A DNA stretch of 64,000 bases from Hafnia alvei (lineage in GTDB: Bacteria; Pseudomonadota; Gammaproteobacteria; Enterobacterales; Enterobacteriaceae): contig NZ_FMIQ01000068.1 of the NCBI RefSeq assembly GCF_900095695.1, positions 1 through 64,000 of the forward strand, read 5' to 3'. A program made the translations under genes and the position numbers. Within the stretch, counting starts at the first letter, position 1, and every line of letters starts with the position of its first letter. Shown here in pieces: positions 50,514-59,655 of the stretch. A model generated the notes under the pieces. It searched no databases and was not told the origin of the DNA. It was given only the letters and a program-made list of their open reading frames with translations.

Positions 50514-51719
50514 TTAACTGGCTTTTTTTACCAGCGGTAAATCAAAGGCTTTGCGCAGCGCTTTAACGAAAGCTTTGTCATGGCAAATGGTTTTACCCGG
50601 GCTATCAGACAGTTTGGCGACGGGCTTACCGTTACACTCAACCAGCTTAATCACAATGTTTAGTGGTTTAACCTCTGGAATATCGCAGGTTAAACGGGTG
50701 CCGATACCGAAGCCAAGATTAATGCGGTTATGGAAATGACGATACAGCTCTAAGGCTTTTTCGAGATCGAGGTTATCGGAAAACACCAGCGTTTTTGTCA
50801 TCGGATCAATGCCCAGTTTTTGGTAATGGGCGATGGCTTTCTCTCCCCATTCAACCGGTTCACCGGAATCATGACGCAGACCTTGATAGCGATTGGCAAA
50901 CTGCGGGCCAAAATCGCGTAGGAAAGCATCCATCGTGATGCAGTCGGTGAGGGCAATGCCAAGCTGATCGGGGTATTCATCTAGCCACGCCTGAAGGGCT
51001 GCCCGTTGGCTGTTTGCTAATACCGGGCAAATCTGTTGGTGGGCTTGGAACCACTCATGAGCCTGAGTCCCCATCGGTGCAAGGTCTAGCAGCTGGGCAA
51101 ACTTATAGTTGCTAGTGCCGACCAAATGTGGGAAATCCGTTTTCAGCGTTTCAATAATGGCACGTTGGACATCGTGTGAGAAACGACGGCGGGTGCCGAA
51201 ATCCATCAGCTTGAAGCCAGAAAGATCGATATCTGCGCTCAGTTGCTTAAATGAGTCGAGCTTTTTACGCAGCTGTGCCACGGCCATTTCTGGCGTTGCC
51301 AGCGGTGAGCGGGCGCGGTGTACCACTTCACTGATAACGGCGAGCAGTGGGACTTCCCACATAATCACTTCACGCCAAGGGCCAGTGATGCGGATATTGA
51401 GGTGGCCATCTTCGTCATGGATATCGACCTGTTGCGGGTTAAAGCGAAAATCGCGCAACCAGTCCAGATAATCTTTTTTGAAGAAAGGCAGAGTGCTGAG
51501 ATAGTTATATTCTTCATCTGTCAGCGCAAGATCGCCCATCAAAGCAACCTGCTGAATAATTTCGTTGGCATAACTGCCCAGTAACTCGTCGCCACGGCAA
51601 CGAAATTCAGCCGCTACGGAGAGATTGCGGTAACGATGATACACCGCCTGCTGCATGTGCAGCTTATAGGCGTCAGTATCCAATAATGAAGTTAATATCG
51701 GGGAAGCATGTTGAGTCAT
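50514..51719 (-). CDS. pncB: Nicotinate phosphoribosyltransferase
   Basis: Entry step of NAD salvage: nicotinate plus PRPP with ATP gives nicotinate mononucleotide. 401 residues. Begins with [11 protein letters not shown]; the phosphorylated catalytic histidine lies in [10 protein letters not shown] near residue 220; [11 protein letters not shown] and F-G-I-G-T-R-L-T follow. A near-palindrome T-G-T-G-C-A-A-T-T-G-T-A-C-A upstream (about 51884-51897) might be an operator but does not match the NadR box. Confidence 0.97.
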   Translation of the reverse strand: MTQHASPILTSLLDTDAYKLHMQQAVYHRYRNLSVAAEFRCRGDELLGSYANEIIQQVALMGDLALTDEEYNYLSTLPFFKKDYLDWLRDFRFNPQQVDIHDEDGHLNIRITGPWREVIMWEVPLLAVISEVVHRARSPLATPEMAVAQLRKKLDSFKQLSADIDLSGFKLMDFGTRRRFSHDVQRAIIETLKTDFPHLVGTSNYKFAQLLDLAPMGTQAHEWFQAHQQICPVLANSQRAALQAWLDEYPDQLGIALTDCITMDAFLRDFGPQFANRYQGLRHDSGEPVEWGEKAIAHYQKLGIDPMTKTLVFSDNLDLEKALELYRHFHNRINLGFGIGTRLTCDIPEVKPLNIVIKLVECNGKPVAKLSDSPGKTICHDKAFVKALRKAFDLPLVKKAS

Positions 51720-51938
51720 GGCGCGTTACTGCATCCTCGTCAGGGATATTCCACGTTCGGGATAGTCGGCAAAGTCGGAGGAGTATACCTAGTTTATCCC
51801 GAGATTGAAGCCTCATAACACCATATGACATTTGATAGGTCGAGGATTAAACGTGCCATTTGCAGTAGCACCGATTAAGTTACTGTGCAATTGTACAATA
51901 TACATACCTTGATCCCAGTCTCGTTTCCTGAACAAATA

Positions 51939-53669
51939 TCACGCATTTTCATTGTTAGCATCAAAGCTAATGAATCCACTTGGCGAATAAAAACTGACTT
52001 GGTTTTTACCGCGTTTCTTCGAGTAATAGAGCGCTTCATCCGCTTGCTTTATAGAGTGGTTAATATTTTGATAGTCATCAAGACGCGCCAATCCACAGCT
52101 AATGGTGAAGCCAACGCTAGGCTTATTCGGGATGGCAATACGTAGCATTTCGGTACGATGGCGAACCACATCAATAATCTTCATTGATTGATGCATATCT
52201 TCATATTTAATTAAAATAGCAAACTCTTCCCCACCGTAGCGACAATAAACCGTACTTTTCGGCAGCGACTGTTCCAGCGTTTGGCTAAAGGCGATAAGCG
52301 CTAAATCTCCAACGTCATGGCCATAGCGGTCGTTTAGTCTTTTAAAATTATCGATATCAATTAGACAGAAGGCGAGAGGGTAGTCTTTCTCGGTAATCTG
52401 GCTGCACTGATTGAAGAATTTGCGACGATTATAAATATTGGTCAGCGGATCGGTTGAAGATGCTTCGAGCAGCTCATTGATAAGCTCTTGCTTTTCAGTT
52501 TCTAACAGGTGCTTTTCTATTTGATTTTGGCGTAGCTGATTAATAGCATCGGATATTGCCGACAGTTCTCCGGTCATGATCGAGTTATCTGGATATATGT
52601 TGAGGTCGCCTTGAGATAACTTCATGATATTTTTATTGGTGAGCGTCAGCCACAGACTAATTTTGGATGAAAAAACCAAGATTGGCATCACGATATATAA
52701 CGCTAGCAGCCAGCACAGTGAAATCATGCCGTAAAGCTGAACTCGGCTGATACTTATCTTCTTTTCTAGCTCATGCAACTCAAGGTTATAGCTGTTATTT
52801 ACGAAGAGAGCAGAGGCTTTATCAATGCTGATGATGTAGCGGTAGAAGCCGTCAAATGCATTGGATGAGCGACTCTGCATCACGCTGGTAAGGTCGGCAG
52901 TCAGATGCTGCATGCTGTCTTTGCTGAGTTTGTTTAATAGTTCGTCAATGTTTGCCGATGGATGTGCTCCACCAGGCGCGGTTGCAATAATAAAATCTAC
53001 CCGCGAGCGCAAAGAGTCCAGCACGCCAATCAACTCTATCGAACGTAGATAAGATTGATTGCGCTTCACTTCATCCGTTTTGATATCGACTAACTGATCA
53101 ATAAGCTCGGTTGCCGTTAACGTTAAGCGGTTATTTAAGCGGACGCTCTCGATAAATTTGTAGGAATGAGTGTCGGATAACGTCGTGTTATAGACATACA
53201 GGAAATAGAGCTTATTAAGTTCGGTGATAAAATAATTGCTCTTCACATCAAGCTGAGCCTGCATTAGAGGGCCGGCTGCGGATAATTCTTGATTATCGTT
53301 GGCCGTCAGTCTGTAGACGAGAGATTTTGCTTGGCTAAACATCTCATGAGTCTGTTGTTCTAATTCTGTCGCTGACTTGTCAGTAGGAGGAAGAACCAGT
53401 GCTTCAGAGTCGAGCCTGACCTGTTTTTCTGCGTCAAGGATCTCATTTTGCGTAATGGAATCGCTCATGAAACTGATACGCTTTAAGCGATGAACTAACA
53501 GTGCAGATTGGAAAACTTCAGTGAGCTCGCGTAGTCGTTTTACTTTGTAGAGGTTTTGCTGGTTTTGCGCGAAATCGATATGTGCTTTATGCAATGAGCT
53601 ATAGATAAAAATACCAAAAAAGAACACCAATGCCGTGGTGAAAATGTAGATAAGGTTTTTTAGCTTCAT
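51939..53669 (-). CDS. Membrane-bound diguanylate cyclase (GGDEF) with a periplasmic sensor
   Basis: 576 residues. Helix at 8-27, a helical periplasmic region (28-310) of unknown ligand, second helix about 312-335, a HAMP-like linker, then a GGDEF domain. The active-site motif Y-G-G-E-E-F is intact, and the upstream D-I-D-N-F-K-R-L-N-D-R-Y-G-H-D-V-G-D loop that binds Mg-GTP is complete. The inhibitory I-site (R-x-x-D five residues before GGEEF) is missing (P-K-S-T there), so product feedback may be weak. There is no EAL domain. It sits alone between pncB and pepN, where E. coli has no gene. Specific signal unknown. Confidence 0.88.
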   Translation of the reverse strand: MKLKNLIYIFTTALVFFFGIFIYSSLHKAHIDFAQNQQNLYKVKRLRELTEVFQSALLVHRLKRISFMSDSITQNEILDAEKQVRLDSEALVLPPTDKSATELEQQTHEMFSQAKSLVYRLTANDNQELSAAGPLMQAQLDVKSNYFITELNKLYFLYVYNTTLSDTHSYKFIESVRLNNRLTLTATELIDQLVDIKTDEVKRNQSYLRSIELIGVLDSLRSRVDFIIATAPGGAHPSANIDELLNKLSKDSMQHLTADLTSVMQSRSSNAFDGFYRYIISIDKASALFVNNSYNLELHELEKKISISRVQLYGMISLCWLLALYIVMPILVFSSKISLWLTLTNKNIMKLSQGDLNIYPDNSIMTGELSAISDAINQLRQNQIEKHLLETEKQELINELLEASSTDPLTNIYNRRKFFNQCSQITEKDYPLAFCLIDIDNFKRLNDRYGHDVGDLALIAFSQTLEQSLPKSTVYCRYGGEEFAILIKYEDMHQSMKIIDVVRHRTEMLRIAIPNKPSVGFTISCGLARLDDYQNINHSIKQADEALYYSKKRGKNQVSFYSPSGFISFDANNENA

Positions 53670-54143
53670 GCACGCTGTTTTCTGGTTTTAGAACTTCGAG
53701 GAGCTCATTTAATATATTACTGGCCGCCAAAGCGGGCGTAATGAACAAGAAACGTCGAACGATAAGGTAACTATGATCATTATGTCAGAATATCGGCACT
53801 CAGAGTAAGTATTTAGGACTGAGAATAATCTTGCTCCATTATGGCGAATGTTTAGCTAGCCTTTACCTTTTATGACTTAAGCATTGCGCTGCGCTCGGTT
53901 CTGATTCAGTTTTGCTTGGCAAGCTTTTGATGCCACTTGCGTGAATAACAGGCAAACGCACCGGAGTTTCTAGGCAGAGCTTCGGTTTTTCGATCGGTGT
54001 GATACAGTTTAGTTAATGGTTGGTTAGGGTGCTGATTTTTAGTCAGTGGCTATTCAGCAATGGCGCGGTCTACCGCGATACCGCCTTCCTGCAGCTTGAA
54101 TTATTTAGGGCACATATTTTCGGCGAATCCTATAAGGGTATTT
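53670..54143 (+). promoter_or_regulatory. Divergent region between the GGDEF gene and pepN
   Basis: 474 nt without a supported gene. It should carry both promoters; no clear boxes were found. PepN translation starts at 54144 with AAGGGT just upstream. Confidence 0.35.
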
Positions 54144-56762
54144 ATGACACAACAACCTCAAGCCAAGTATCGTCACGACTATCAGGCGCCAGATTATACG
54201 ATCACCGATCTGGCTCTGGATTTTGATTTAGACGCAGAGGTAACTACGGTTACCGCAGTCAGTCAGGTTAAACGTCAAGGCGCTGCGCAGGCACCTCTAA
54301 TTCTCAACGGTGAAGATCTCACCCTAAAGAGCGTCAGTGTGAATGATGCTCCTTGGGAGCACTACCGCGAGTCAGAGAATCAGCTCATTCTTGAAAACCT
54401 GCCGGAAGCATTCACGTTGACAATTGTGAATGAAATTTATCCGGCTAAAAACAGTGCGTTGGAAGGACTCTATCTTTCGGGTGATGCGCTGTGTACCCAG
54501 TGCGAAGCCGAAGGTTTCCGCCATATCACGTATTATCAGGATCGCCCAGATGTTCTGGCTCGCTTCCGTACGCGCATCGTGGCGGATAAAGCGCGCTATC
54601 CATTCCTGCTGTCTAACGGCAATCGTATTGCGCAAGGCGAGTTACAGGATGGCCGCCACTGGGTGCAATGGGAAGACCCGTTCCCAAAACCAAGCTATCT
54701 GTTCGCGCTGGTTGCCGGTGATTTTGACGTTTTGCGCGATAGCTTTACTACCCAAAGCGGCCGTGACGTTGCATTAGAGCTCTACGTTGACCGTGGTAAT
54801 CTCGATCGTACTGGCTGGGCGATGACATCGCTAAAAAATGCAATGAAGTGGGACGAAACCCGCTTTGGCTTAGAGTATGACCTCGACATCTATATGGTCG
54901 TCGCCGTCGACTTCTTTAATATGGGCGCGATGGAAAACAAAGGCCTGAACATATTCAACTCCAAGTATGTTCTGGCTAAAGCGGAAACCGCGACTGACAA
55001 AGATTATCTGGGCATTGAGGCCGTTATTGGCCACGAGTATTTCCATAACTGGACCGGTAACCGCGTCACCTGTCGTGACTGGTTCCAGCTGAGTTTGAAG
55101 GAAGGTTTAACCGTCTTCCGCGATCAAGAATTCAGCTCGGATTTAGGTTCACGTGCGGTAAACCGCATTGATAATGTCCGAGTGATGCGTGGTGCGCAGT
55201 TTGCAGAGGATGCCAGCCCAATGGCGCATCCAATTCGTCCTGATAAAGTCATCGAGATGAATAACTTCTATACGCTAACCGTCTATGAGAAAGGTTCTGA
55301 AGTTATTCGTATGATGCATACGTTATTAGGCGAAGAAAACTTCCAGAAAGGCATGAAGCTCTATTTTGAACGTCATGACGGCAGCGCAGCAACCTGTGAT
55401 GATTTTGTTCAGGCGATGGAAGATGCTTCTGGCGTTGATTTGACGCTATTCCGCCGTTGGTATAGCCAAGCGGGTACGCCAGAGCTCAGTGTGCGTGATG
55501 AGTATGATGCAGAGCATCAGCAATATCGTCTCTACGTCACACAGCAAACGCCGCCGACCTCTGAGCAAACAGATAAGTTGCCGTTGCATATCCCGCTGGA
55601 TATCGAGCTTTACGATCCGCAGGGTAACGTGATCCCGCTGATGATTGACGGCGAGCCTGTGAGTAACGTGCTTAATGTGACGGAGTCTGAGCAAAGCTTC
55701 GCGTTTGATAACGTTCCACATAAGCCCATTCCTTCTTTGTTACGTGAGTTCTCAGCCCCGGTAAAATTAGAGTATCCGTATAGCGATCAGCAGCTCAGTT
55801 TCTTAATGCAGCATGCGCGCAATGATTTCTCGCGTTGGGATGCGGCTCAAATGTTGTTGGCAAAATATGTGCGCCTTAACGTCGCTAAATTCCAACAGAA
55901 TCAGCCTTTGTCGCTGCCAATGCATGTTGTTGATGCGTTCCGTGCGGTGCTATTGGATGAAACGTTGGATCCGGCACTGGCGGCACAAATTCTGACGCTG
56001 CCTTCTGAGAATGAAATGGCCGAGCTGTTTAGCATCATCGATCCTGAAGCGATCGGTGCGGTACACGCAGCAATCACGCGTCTACTGGCGAAAGAAATGG
56101 CGGACGAATGGCTGGCGGTTTACAACAATAACCGTACGCCTGAATATCGCATTGACCATGCTGATATTGCCAAACGTTCGCTGCGTAACGTCTGCCTGCG
56201 CTATTTAGCCTTTGGCGAAGACGTGGTGCTGGCCGATGAGTTAGTGGTGCGTCAGTATGAAAATGCGAACAATATGACCGATTCGTTAGCCGCGCTGTCG
56301 GCTGCCGTTGGCGCAGAGCTGCCGTGCCGCGACCGCCTGATGACAGAATTTGACGAGCGCTGGCATCAAGATGGTTTGGTGATGGACAAGTGGTTTATGC
56401 TGCAAGCGACCAGCCCGTCTGCGTTGGTTTTAGACAATGTAAAAGCGCTGCTTAAACACCGTTCATTTACGCTGAGCAATCCAAACCGCATTCGCTCGCT
56501 GGTGGGGGCATTTGCACAGGCTAATCCGTCAGCATTCCACGCTGCAGATGGTTCAGGCTATGCGTTCTTAACAGAGATCTTGAAAGATCTGAATACCCGT
56601 AACCCACAGGTTGCGGCACGCATGATCGAACCTCTGATCCGCTTGAAACGCTACGACGAAAGCCGTCAGGCTCTGATGCGGAAATCACTGGAAGAGCTGA
56701 AAGGATTGGAAAATCTATCCGGCGATCTGTTTGAGAAAATCACCAAAGCGCTCAATGCATAA
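54144..56762 (+). CDS. pepN: Aminopeptidase N (alanyl aminopeptidase, M1 zinc family)
   Basis: Main cytoplasmic aminopeptidase. 872 residues (E. coli 870). Exopeptidase motif G-A-M-E-N near residue 262 and zinc motif H-E-Y-F-H-x18-E near 297. Four-domain M1 layout with a C-terminal helical domain. The start at 54144 gives M-T-Q-Q-P-Q-A-K-Y-R-H-D-Y as in E. coli; the longer upstream frame is not conserved. Convergent with ssuE across a shared terminator. Confidence 0.98.
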   Translation: MTQQPQAKYRHDYQAPDYTITDLALDFDLDAEVTTVTAVSQVKRQGAAQAPLILNGEDLTLKSVSVNDAPWEHYRESENQLILENLPEAFTLTIVNEIYPAKNSALEGLYLSGDALCTQCEAEGFRHITYYQDRPDVLARFRTRIVADKARYPFLLSNGNRIAQGELQDGRHWVQWEDPFPKPSYLFALVAGDFDVLRDSFTTQSGRDVALELYVDRGNLDRTGWAMTSLKNAMKWDETRFGLEYDLDIYMVVAVDFFNMGAMENKGLNIFNSKYVLAKAETATDKDYLGIEAVIGHEYFHNWTGNRVTCRDWFQLSLKEGLTVFRDQEFSSDLGSRAVNRIDNVRVMRGAQFAEDASPMAHPIRPDKVIEMNNFYTLTVYEKGSEVIRMMHTLLGEENFQKGMKLYFERHDGSAATCDDFVQAMEDASGVDLTLFRRWYSQAGTPELSVRDEYDAEHQQYRLYVTQQTPPTSEQTDKLPLHIPLDIELYDPQGNVIPLMIDGEPVSNVLNVTESEQSFAFDNVPHKPIPSLLREFSAPVKLEYPYSDQQLSFLMQHARNDFSRWDAAQMLLAKYVRLNVAKFQQNQPLSLPMHVVDAFRAVLLDETLDPALAAQILTLPSENEMAELFSIIDPEAIGAVHAAITRLLAKEMADEWLAVYNNNRTPEYRIDHADIAKRSLRNVCLRYLAFGEDVVLADELVVRQYENANNMTDSLAALSAAVGAELPCRDRLMTEFDERWHQDGLVMDKWFMLQATSPSALVLDNVKALLKHRSFTLSNPNRIRSLVGAFAQANPSAFHAADGSGYAFLTEILKDLNTRNPQVAARMIEPLIRLKRYDESRQALMRKSLEELKGLENLSGDLFEKITKALNA

Positions 56763-56787
56763 CCATTGATTTAAAGCACTAAATTGG

Positions 56788-56822
56788 AGCCCCGCAGCAT
56801 GTATCGCGGGGCTTTTTTTATT
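56788..56822. terminator. Terminator between pepN and ssuE
   Basis: 8-bp G/C stem (56788-56795 with 56806-56813), 10-nt loop and a run of seven T for pepN. A-rich sequence upstream could serve ssuE less well. Confidence 0.8.
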
Positions 56823-57387
56823 GATGGCTGGTCGCATGTTGTTTTGTGACCAGAGATAGTCCTCTACGCTGAATGGCGGCATAAAATGTGGTCAGTGACG
56901 CTTCTAGGCGTTCAGTCAGTGCAGTGTCCAGCGCGGCTTCACGCGAGGTGTAATCAATCTGCACGTCGGTTGCAAAAACACCGTGTAATACTTCTTGGGC
57001 TTTTAACGCGCTGAGTACGGGTTTGAGTGCATAGTCCAACGCTAAAAAATGATTGGACGACCCCGCTGTAGCAAGCGGAAGCACGACTTTATGTTCAAGT
57101 GCACGCTCGGGGAGGAGATCCAGAATGCTTTTCAATGCGCCAGAATAAGCTGCCTTATAAACCGGTGTGGCAACCAGCAGACCATCTGCTCGGCTCAAAG
57201 CCTGGTTCAATGCCAGTATTGGTGGGCTATTAAAATTGGCGAATAAGAGATCTTCGGCGACGAAATCTTGCAGGCTAAAATGCACGATTTCTACGTTATG
57301 ACGTGCGAGCCAGCGGTGAGCAACTGCCAGTAGGGCGGAAGAACGTGATGGCTGTTTTGGGCTACCAGCAAGCGAAACAATAACCAT
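56818..57387 (-). CDS. ssuE: NADPH-dependent FMN reductase of the SsuE type
   Basis: 189-residue flavodoxin-like reductase that supplies FMNH2 to the alkanesulfonate monooxygenase SsuD. Motifs: L-A-G-S-P-K-x-P-S-R-S near residue 6, G-L-L-V-A-T-P-V-Y-K-A-A-Y-S-G-A-L-K near 85, and L-P-L-A-T-A-G. Start: ATG 57387 with GGAG 7 nt upstream; TTG 57399 is less likely. In E. coli the gene heads the ssuEADCB operon beside pepN. Here pepN follows it immediately, so the partner genes are not downstream. Confidence 0.88.
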   Translation of the reverse strand: MVIVSLAGSPKQPSRSSALLAVAHRWLARHNVEIVHFSLQDFVAEDLLFANFNSPPILALNQALSRADGLLVATPVYKAAYSGALKSILDLLPERALEHKVVLPLATAGSSNHFLALDYALKPVLSALKAQEVLHGVFATDVQIDYTSREAALDTALTERLEASLTTFYAAIQRRGLSLVTKQHATSHQ

Positions 57388-57774
57388 AGAAGGCTCCAAG
57401 TAAGCGTAAATAGAATGTTAAATCTAAATTCCATTTCACCCTAACAGCCAAAATAAGTTATTAAAAATTTCTTTTTATTCTTTTAAGTTCAAAAATTTTA
57501 TATAGGCAATCAGATATCTTGCCGCTATCTCAAAACCTAAACGCCGCTAAGTGTCTATAAATAAGTAGGTAAGAGTAATCGTTTGCGCTGAATGCGTTCT
57601 TTTTGTCTTTAATCAATTCCAATCTGTTGAAAGATACCGGATAATACCGCCCCGACTTGCCACCGGATAAAGCATTTAATATAAACAGTGAGTTACATGA
57701 TTGTGGTGTGCTATTGGGGTGCTGATGTTTCCAAAAAGCACCCCTAAATATCCAATAATAGCCGCCTTATCCCC
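57388..57774. other. Host-prophage junction region without genes
   Basis: AT-rich 387 nt between ssuE and the first prophage gene. An inverted repeat with 8-bp arms G-G-G-G-T-G-C-T / A-G-C-A-C-C-C-C (57716-57723 and 57737-57744) looks like integrase arm-type sites, suggesting the attachment site lies near here. No core repeat can be shown because the other end is outside the window. The ssuE promoter must also lie here. Confidence 0.5.
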
Positions 57775-58032
57775 TCACTTTACTTGGCACTTTTTCAATT
57801 CTTGGCGTGCTATGGCTCGCTGGTGGTCGATGAATTCAGCTAAATCCTGTAAGTGAATCATTCGAGGTGCTTTATTTGAATCAGCCAAACGGAAGGTTGG
57901 TATTGGTAATGCGCCTTCGTTTGCTCTGACTGCCGCTGTTTCTGGTTTCATCCCAAGATATTTGTCAGCAATCATGGAAAGTGGGATTGAGGCTGTTTCA
58001 TATTCAGCCATTAGTAAAAAGATTGTATTCAC
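57775..58032 (-). CDS. PrtN (pyocin activator)-family small DNA-binding protein
   Basis: 85 residues, similar to the PrtN-type proteins common at the int/att end of enterobacterial prophages (T-I-F-L-L-M-A-E-Y...I-P-L...K-Y-L-G-M, then A-x-x-G-x-L-P-x-P-T-F-R and H-x-x-D-L-A-x-x-I-D). It resembles a winged-helix excisionase/activator. The GTG start overlaps the stop of the preceding gene (GTGA), and a phage-type leader GTGTGGAGAA lies in front. By position (last gene of the leftward operon, next to the presumed att) a recombination-directionality role is possible. Confidence 0.75.
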   Translation of the reverse strand: MNTIFLLMAEYETASIPLSMIADKYLGMKPETAAVRANEGALPIPTFRLADSNKAPRMIHLQDLAEFIDHQRAIARQELKKCQVK

Positions 58033-58400
58033 GTTTTATTCTCCACACGGCTAGCTTTTACATCCACGATTACTCCAGCTAACTCTAGGCTTCTATACAC
58101 ATCACGCTCATAGCGTCTATGCTGGAATACTCCATCAAACCAATAGTTACTGTCGTTAACACTTGGAATGCTCAGCGGGCTATTTTCTCTGTCAATCACT
58201 GTAATGCTTCGTGACGTTCTATCGCGGATTGCTATAGCACCTTTCTTCTTTAATGCCTTGAGATGTAAGGTAGCGGAGTTTGGGGATTTGAACCCCATAG
58301 CCTCCGAAATTTCACTAACCGTTGGTGATATCCCATTTCGATTAATGTAATTGGTTATGACGTCTAGCACGGCACGTTGCTGCTTGGTGAGTTCCTGCAT
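58029..58400 (-). CDS. LexA-type DNA-binding domain protein without a peptidase domain
   Basis: 123 residues. Residues 4-70 match the LexA N-terminal winged helix closely: L-T-x-x-Q-x-x-V-L-D-x-I, G-I-S-P-T-V-S-E-I-S-E-A-M-G-F-K-S-P-N-S-A-T-x-H-L-K-A-L-K-K-K-G-A-I. The C-terminal 50 residues are unlike LexA: no Ala-Gly cleavage site and no Ser/Lys protease dyad. It would bind an SOS-box-like site but could not be inactivated by RecA-stimulated self-cleavage. It overlaps the PrtN-type gene by 4 nt. Role unknown; possibly a prophage SOS silencer or a late-gene regulator. Confidence 0.75.
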   Translation of the reverse strand: MQELTKQQRAVLDVITNYINRNGISPTVSEISEAMGFKSPNSATLHLKALKKKGAIAIRDRTSRSITVIDRENSPLSIPSVNDSNYWFDGVFQHRRYERDVYRSLELAGVIVDVKASRVENKT

Positions 58401-58417
58401 TAACTCCTCCTATATGC

Positions 58418-59035
58418 CTATGCAACCTTAACTACGGCGGCAAAACAGCTTTTAGCGATTGCCATCTGCTCGGCATCATTCATCGCGTCATGAAGCGCGT
58501 TGTGCTTAATCATCTGGAAGTATGGCTGGTGGTCAGGAACATAACCTTTTTTGCCACCAGTGAGCGCATCGATGTACGTCCGAACGTCGCGCTTGCCGTT
58601 ATACTTCCATGGGCATTCCATGCGGCAGGAACGGTATGCGCTTTCTAGAATCGAGCCATCAAAATCGGTACCACGAAAATAAATAGTTACACCAGGATGT
58701 TGAGCTATCCAACTATTGAGATTGAGCAACTGATCGGCTAAAGATTCTCGATCGCCGGATAAGGCTTCTTGCGCATCCTGCTTCTGATTTCTCCACCAAT
58801 GCTGTGTATCTTTTGAGACAGAGCGCCCAAGCATCAGCTGGTCGTTAGCATCAAGCAGGCAGTAGAACGCATTAGCTGAATAGTCAGAAAGCTCAGGCTC
58901 ACGGCTTACAGCCAGAATAGATTCGCGAGTACCTTCCAGATTGGCAACATCAAAAGCAAAAGCGCCGATAGATAGGATGAGAGCAGAAGGGCGCACATCC
59001 ATAGTTTCGGTATCGATCACGATAGTGTTAATCAT
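58418..59035 (-). CDS. Phage DEDD-type 3'-5' exonuclease
   Basis: 205 residues of the RNase H-like DnaQ/Rv2179c exonuclease group often found in prophage early regions beside recombination genes. Motifs: I-D-T-E-T-M (Exo I), R-G-T-D-F-D (Exo II), and H-N-A-L-H-D-A-M-N-D-A (Exo III). D, E, D and D are all present, so it should be active on DNA or RNA 3' ends. Start: ATG 59035; upstream in-frame codons exist but lie inside the ribosome site. Adjacent genes are translated in close coupling. Confidence 0.8.
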   Translation of the reverse strand: MINTIVIDTETMDVRPSALILSIGAFAFDVANLEGTRESILAVSREPELSDYSANAFYCLLDANDQLMLGRSVSKDTQHWWRNQKQDAQEALSGDRESLADQLLNLNSWIAQHPGVTIYFRGTDFDGSILESAYRSCRMECPWKYNGKRDVRTYIDALTGGKKGYVPDHQPYFQMIKHNALHDAMNDAEQMAIAKSCFAAVVKVA

Positions 59036-59036
59036 A

Positions 59037-59198
59037 TTATTCACCCTCACAATTTATGCAGCTCGTATCGTCACCCGCATCGCATTGGTCACATTTCTCC
59101 ATCCCGCAATGTGGGCAGTCTTTTGTATAGGTTGGCGCTTCATTGCCACAGCTCGAACATTCTTCTATTTCTGGGGCTTGAAGAGTTGGGTTATCCAT
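59037..59198 (-). CDS. 53-residue Cys-rich (double zinc-ribbon-like) phage protein
   Basis: Starts at ATG 59198, which overlaps the DUF551 gene by 8 nt and has AGGAG 7 nt upstream. Four C-x-x-C pairs (C-S-S-C, C-P-H-C, C-D-Q-C, C-I-N-C) in the last 40 residues can bind two zinc ions. Acidic throughout. The longer frame to 59378 is an overlap artefact. Family not recognised; mini zinc-ribbon proteins are common in phage early operons with mostly unknown targets. Confidence 0.7.
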   Translation of the reverse strand: MDNPTLQAPEIEECSSCGNEAPTYTKDCPHCGMEKCDQCDAGDDTSCINCEGE

Positions 59199-59655
59199 TG
59201 TTCTGCTCCTGTACTGGTGCTGCGGGTAATGGCATCCAGTGGGTAATTTCAAAGCCTTCTCGGGGAAGATTTGGAAACTCATCGGGATAAAAATCACCAT
59301 CTTCAACTTCCGCACACCAAATGATCCCGCGATTACTACAAACCAAAACGGTGTTGTAATTCTCAGGCATGCCTTCATCCACGTTTATCCACTTATGCTC
59401 GCTTACAGGTATTATTGAGGCTTCATCGCTAGGTAATGGAGGCAAGTCAGGAACAGTCACGCCAAACAATGCAGCTAAGGCGCGATAATTCTGTTCGGAG
59501 TGATAGCGGCCTTTACAACGAACAAGCTTCTCAGCTGCTTTCCTGAACGCCAATAACGCCTCTGCAACGCTGACAGGCAACATCACGCAGCTGTTCCCGA
59601 CTTCGATACAGTTTTTGATTCTTTTTTCTAAACGTTCAGTTGTTAATTCAGACAT
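59191..59655 (-). CDS. DUF551-containing phage protein
   Basis: 154 residues. The N-terminal half is helical (Arg/Glu/Ala-rich). The C-terminal half is the DUF551 domain: W-I-N-V-D-E-G-M-P-E-N, then V-L-V-C, then the W-C-A-E-V-E-D-G-D-F-Y stretch and the terminal I-T-H-W-M-P-L-P. Very common in lambdoid early left operons; molecular role unknown. The start overlaps the previous gene's stop. Confidence 0.8.
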   Translation of the reverse strand: MSELTTERLEKRIKNCIEVGNSCVMLPVSVAEALLAFRKAAEKLVRCKGRYHSEQNYRALAALFGVTVPDLPPLPSDEASIIPVSEHKWINVDEGMPENYNTVLVCSNRGIIWCAEVEDGDFYPDEFPNLPREGFEITHWMPLPAAPVQEQNNG

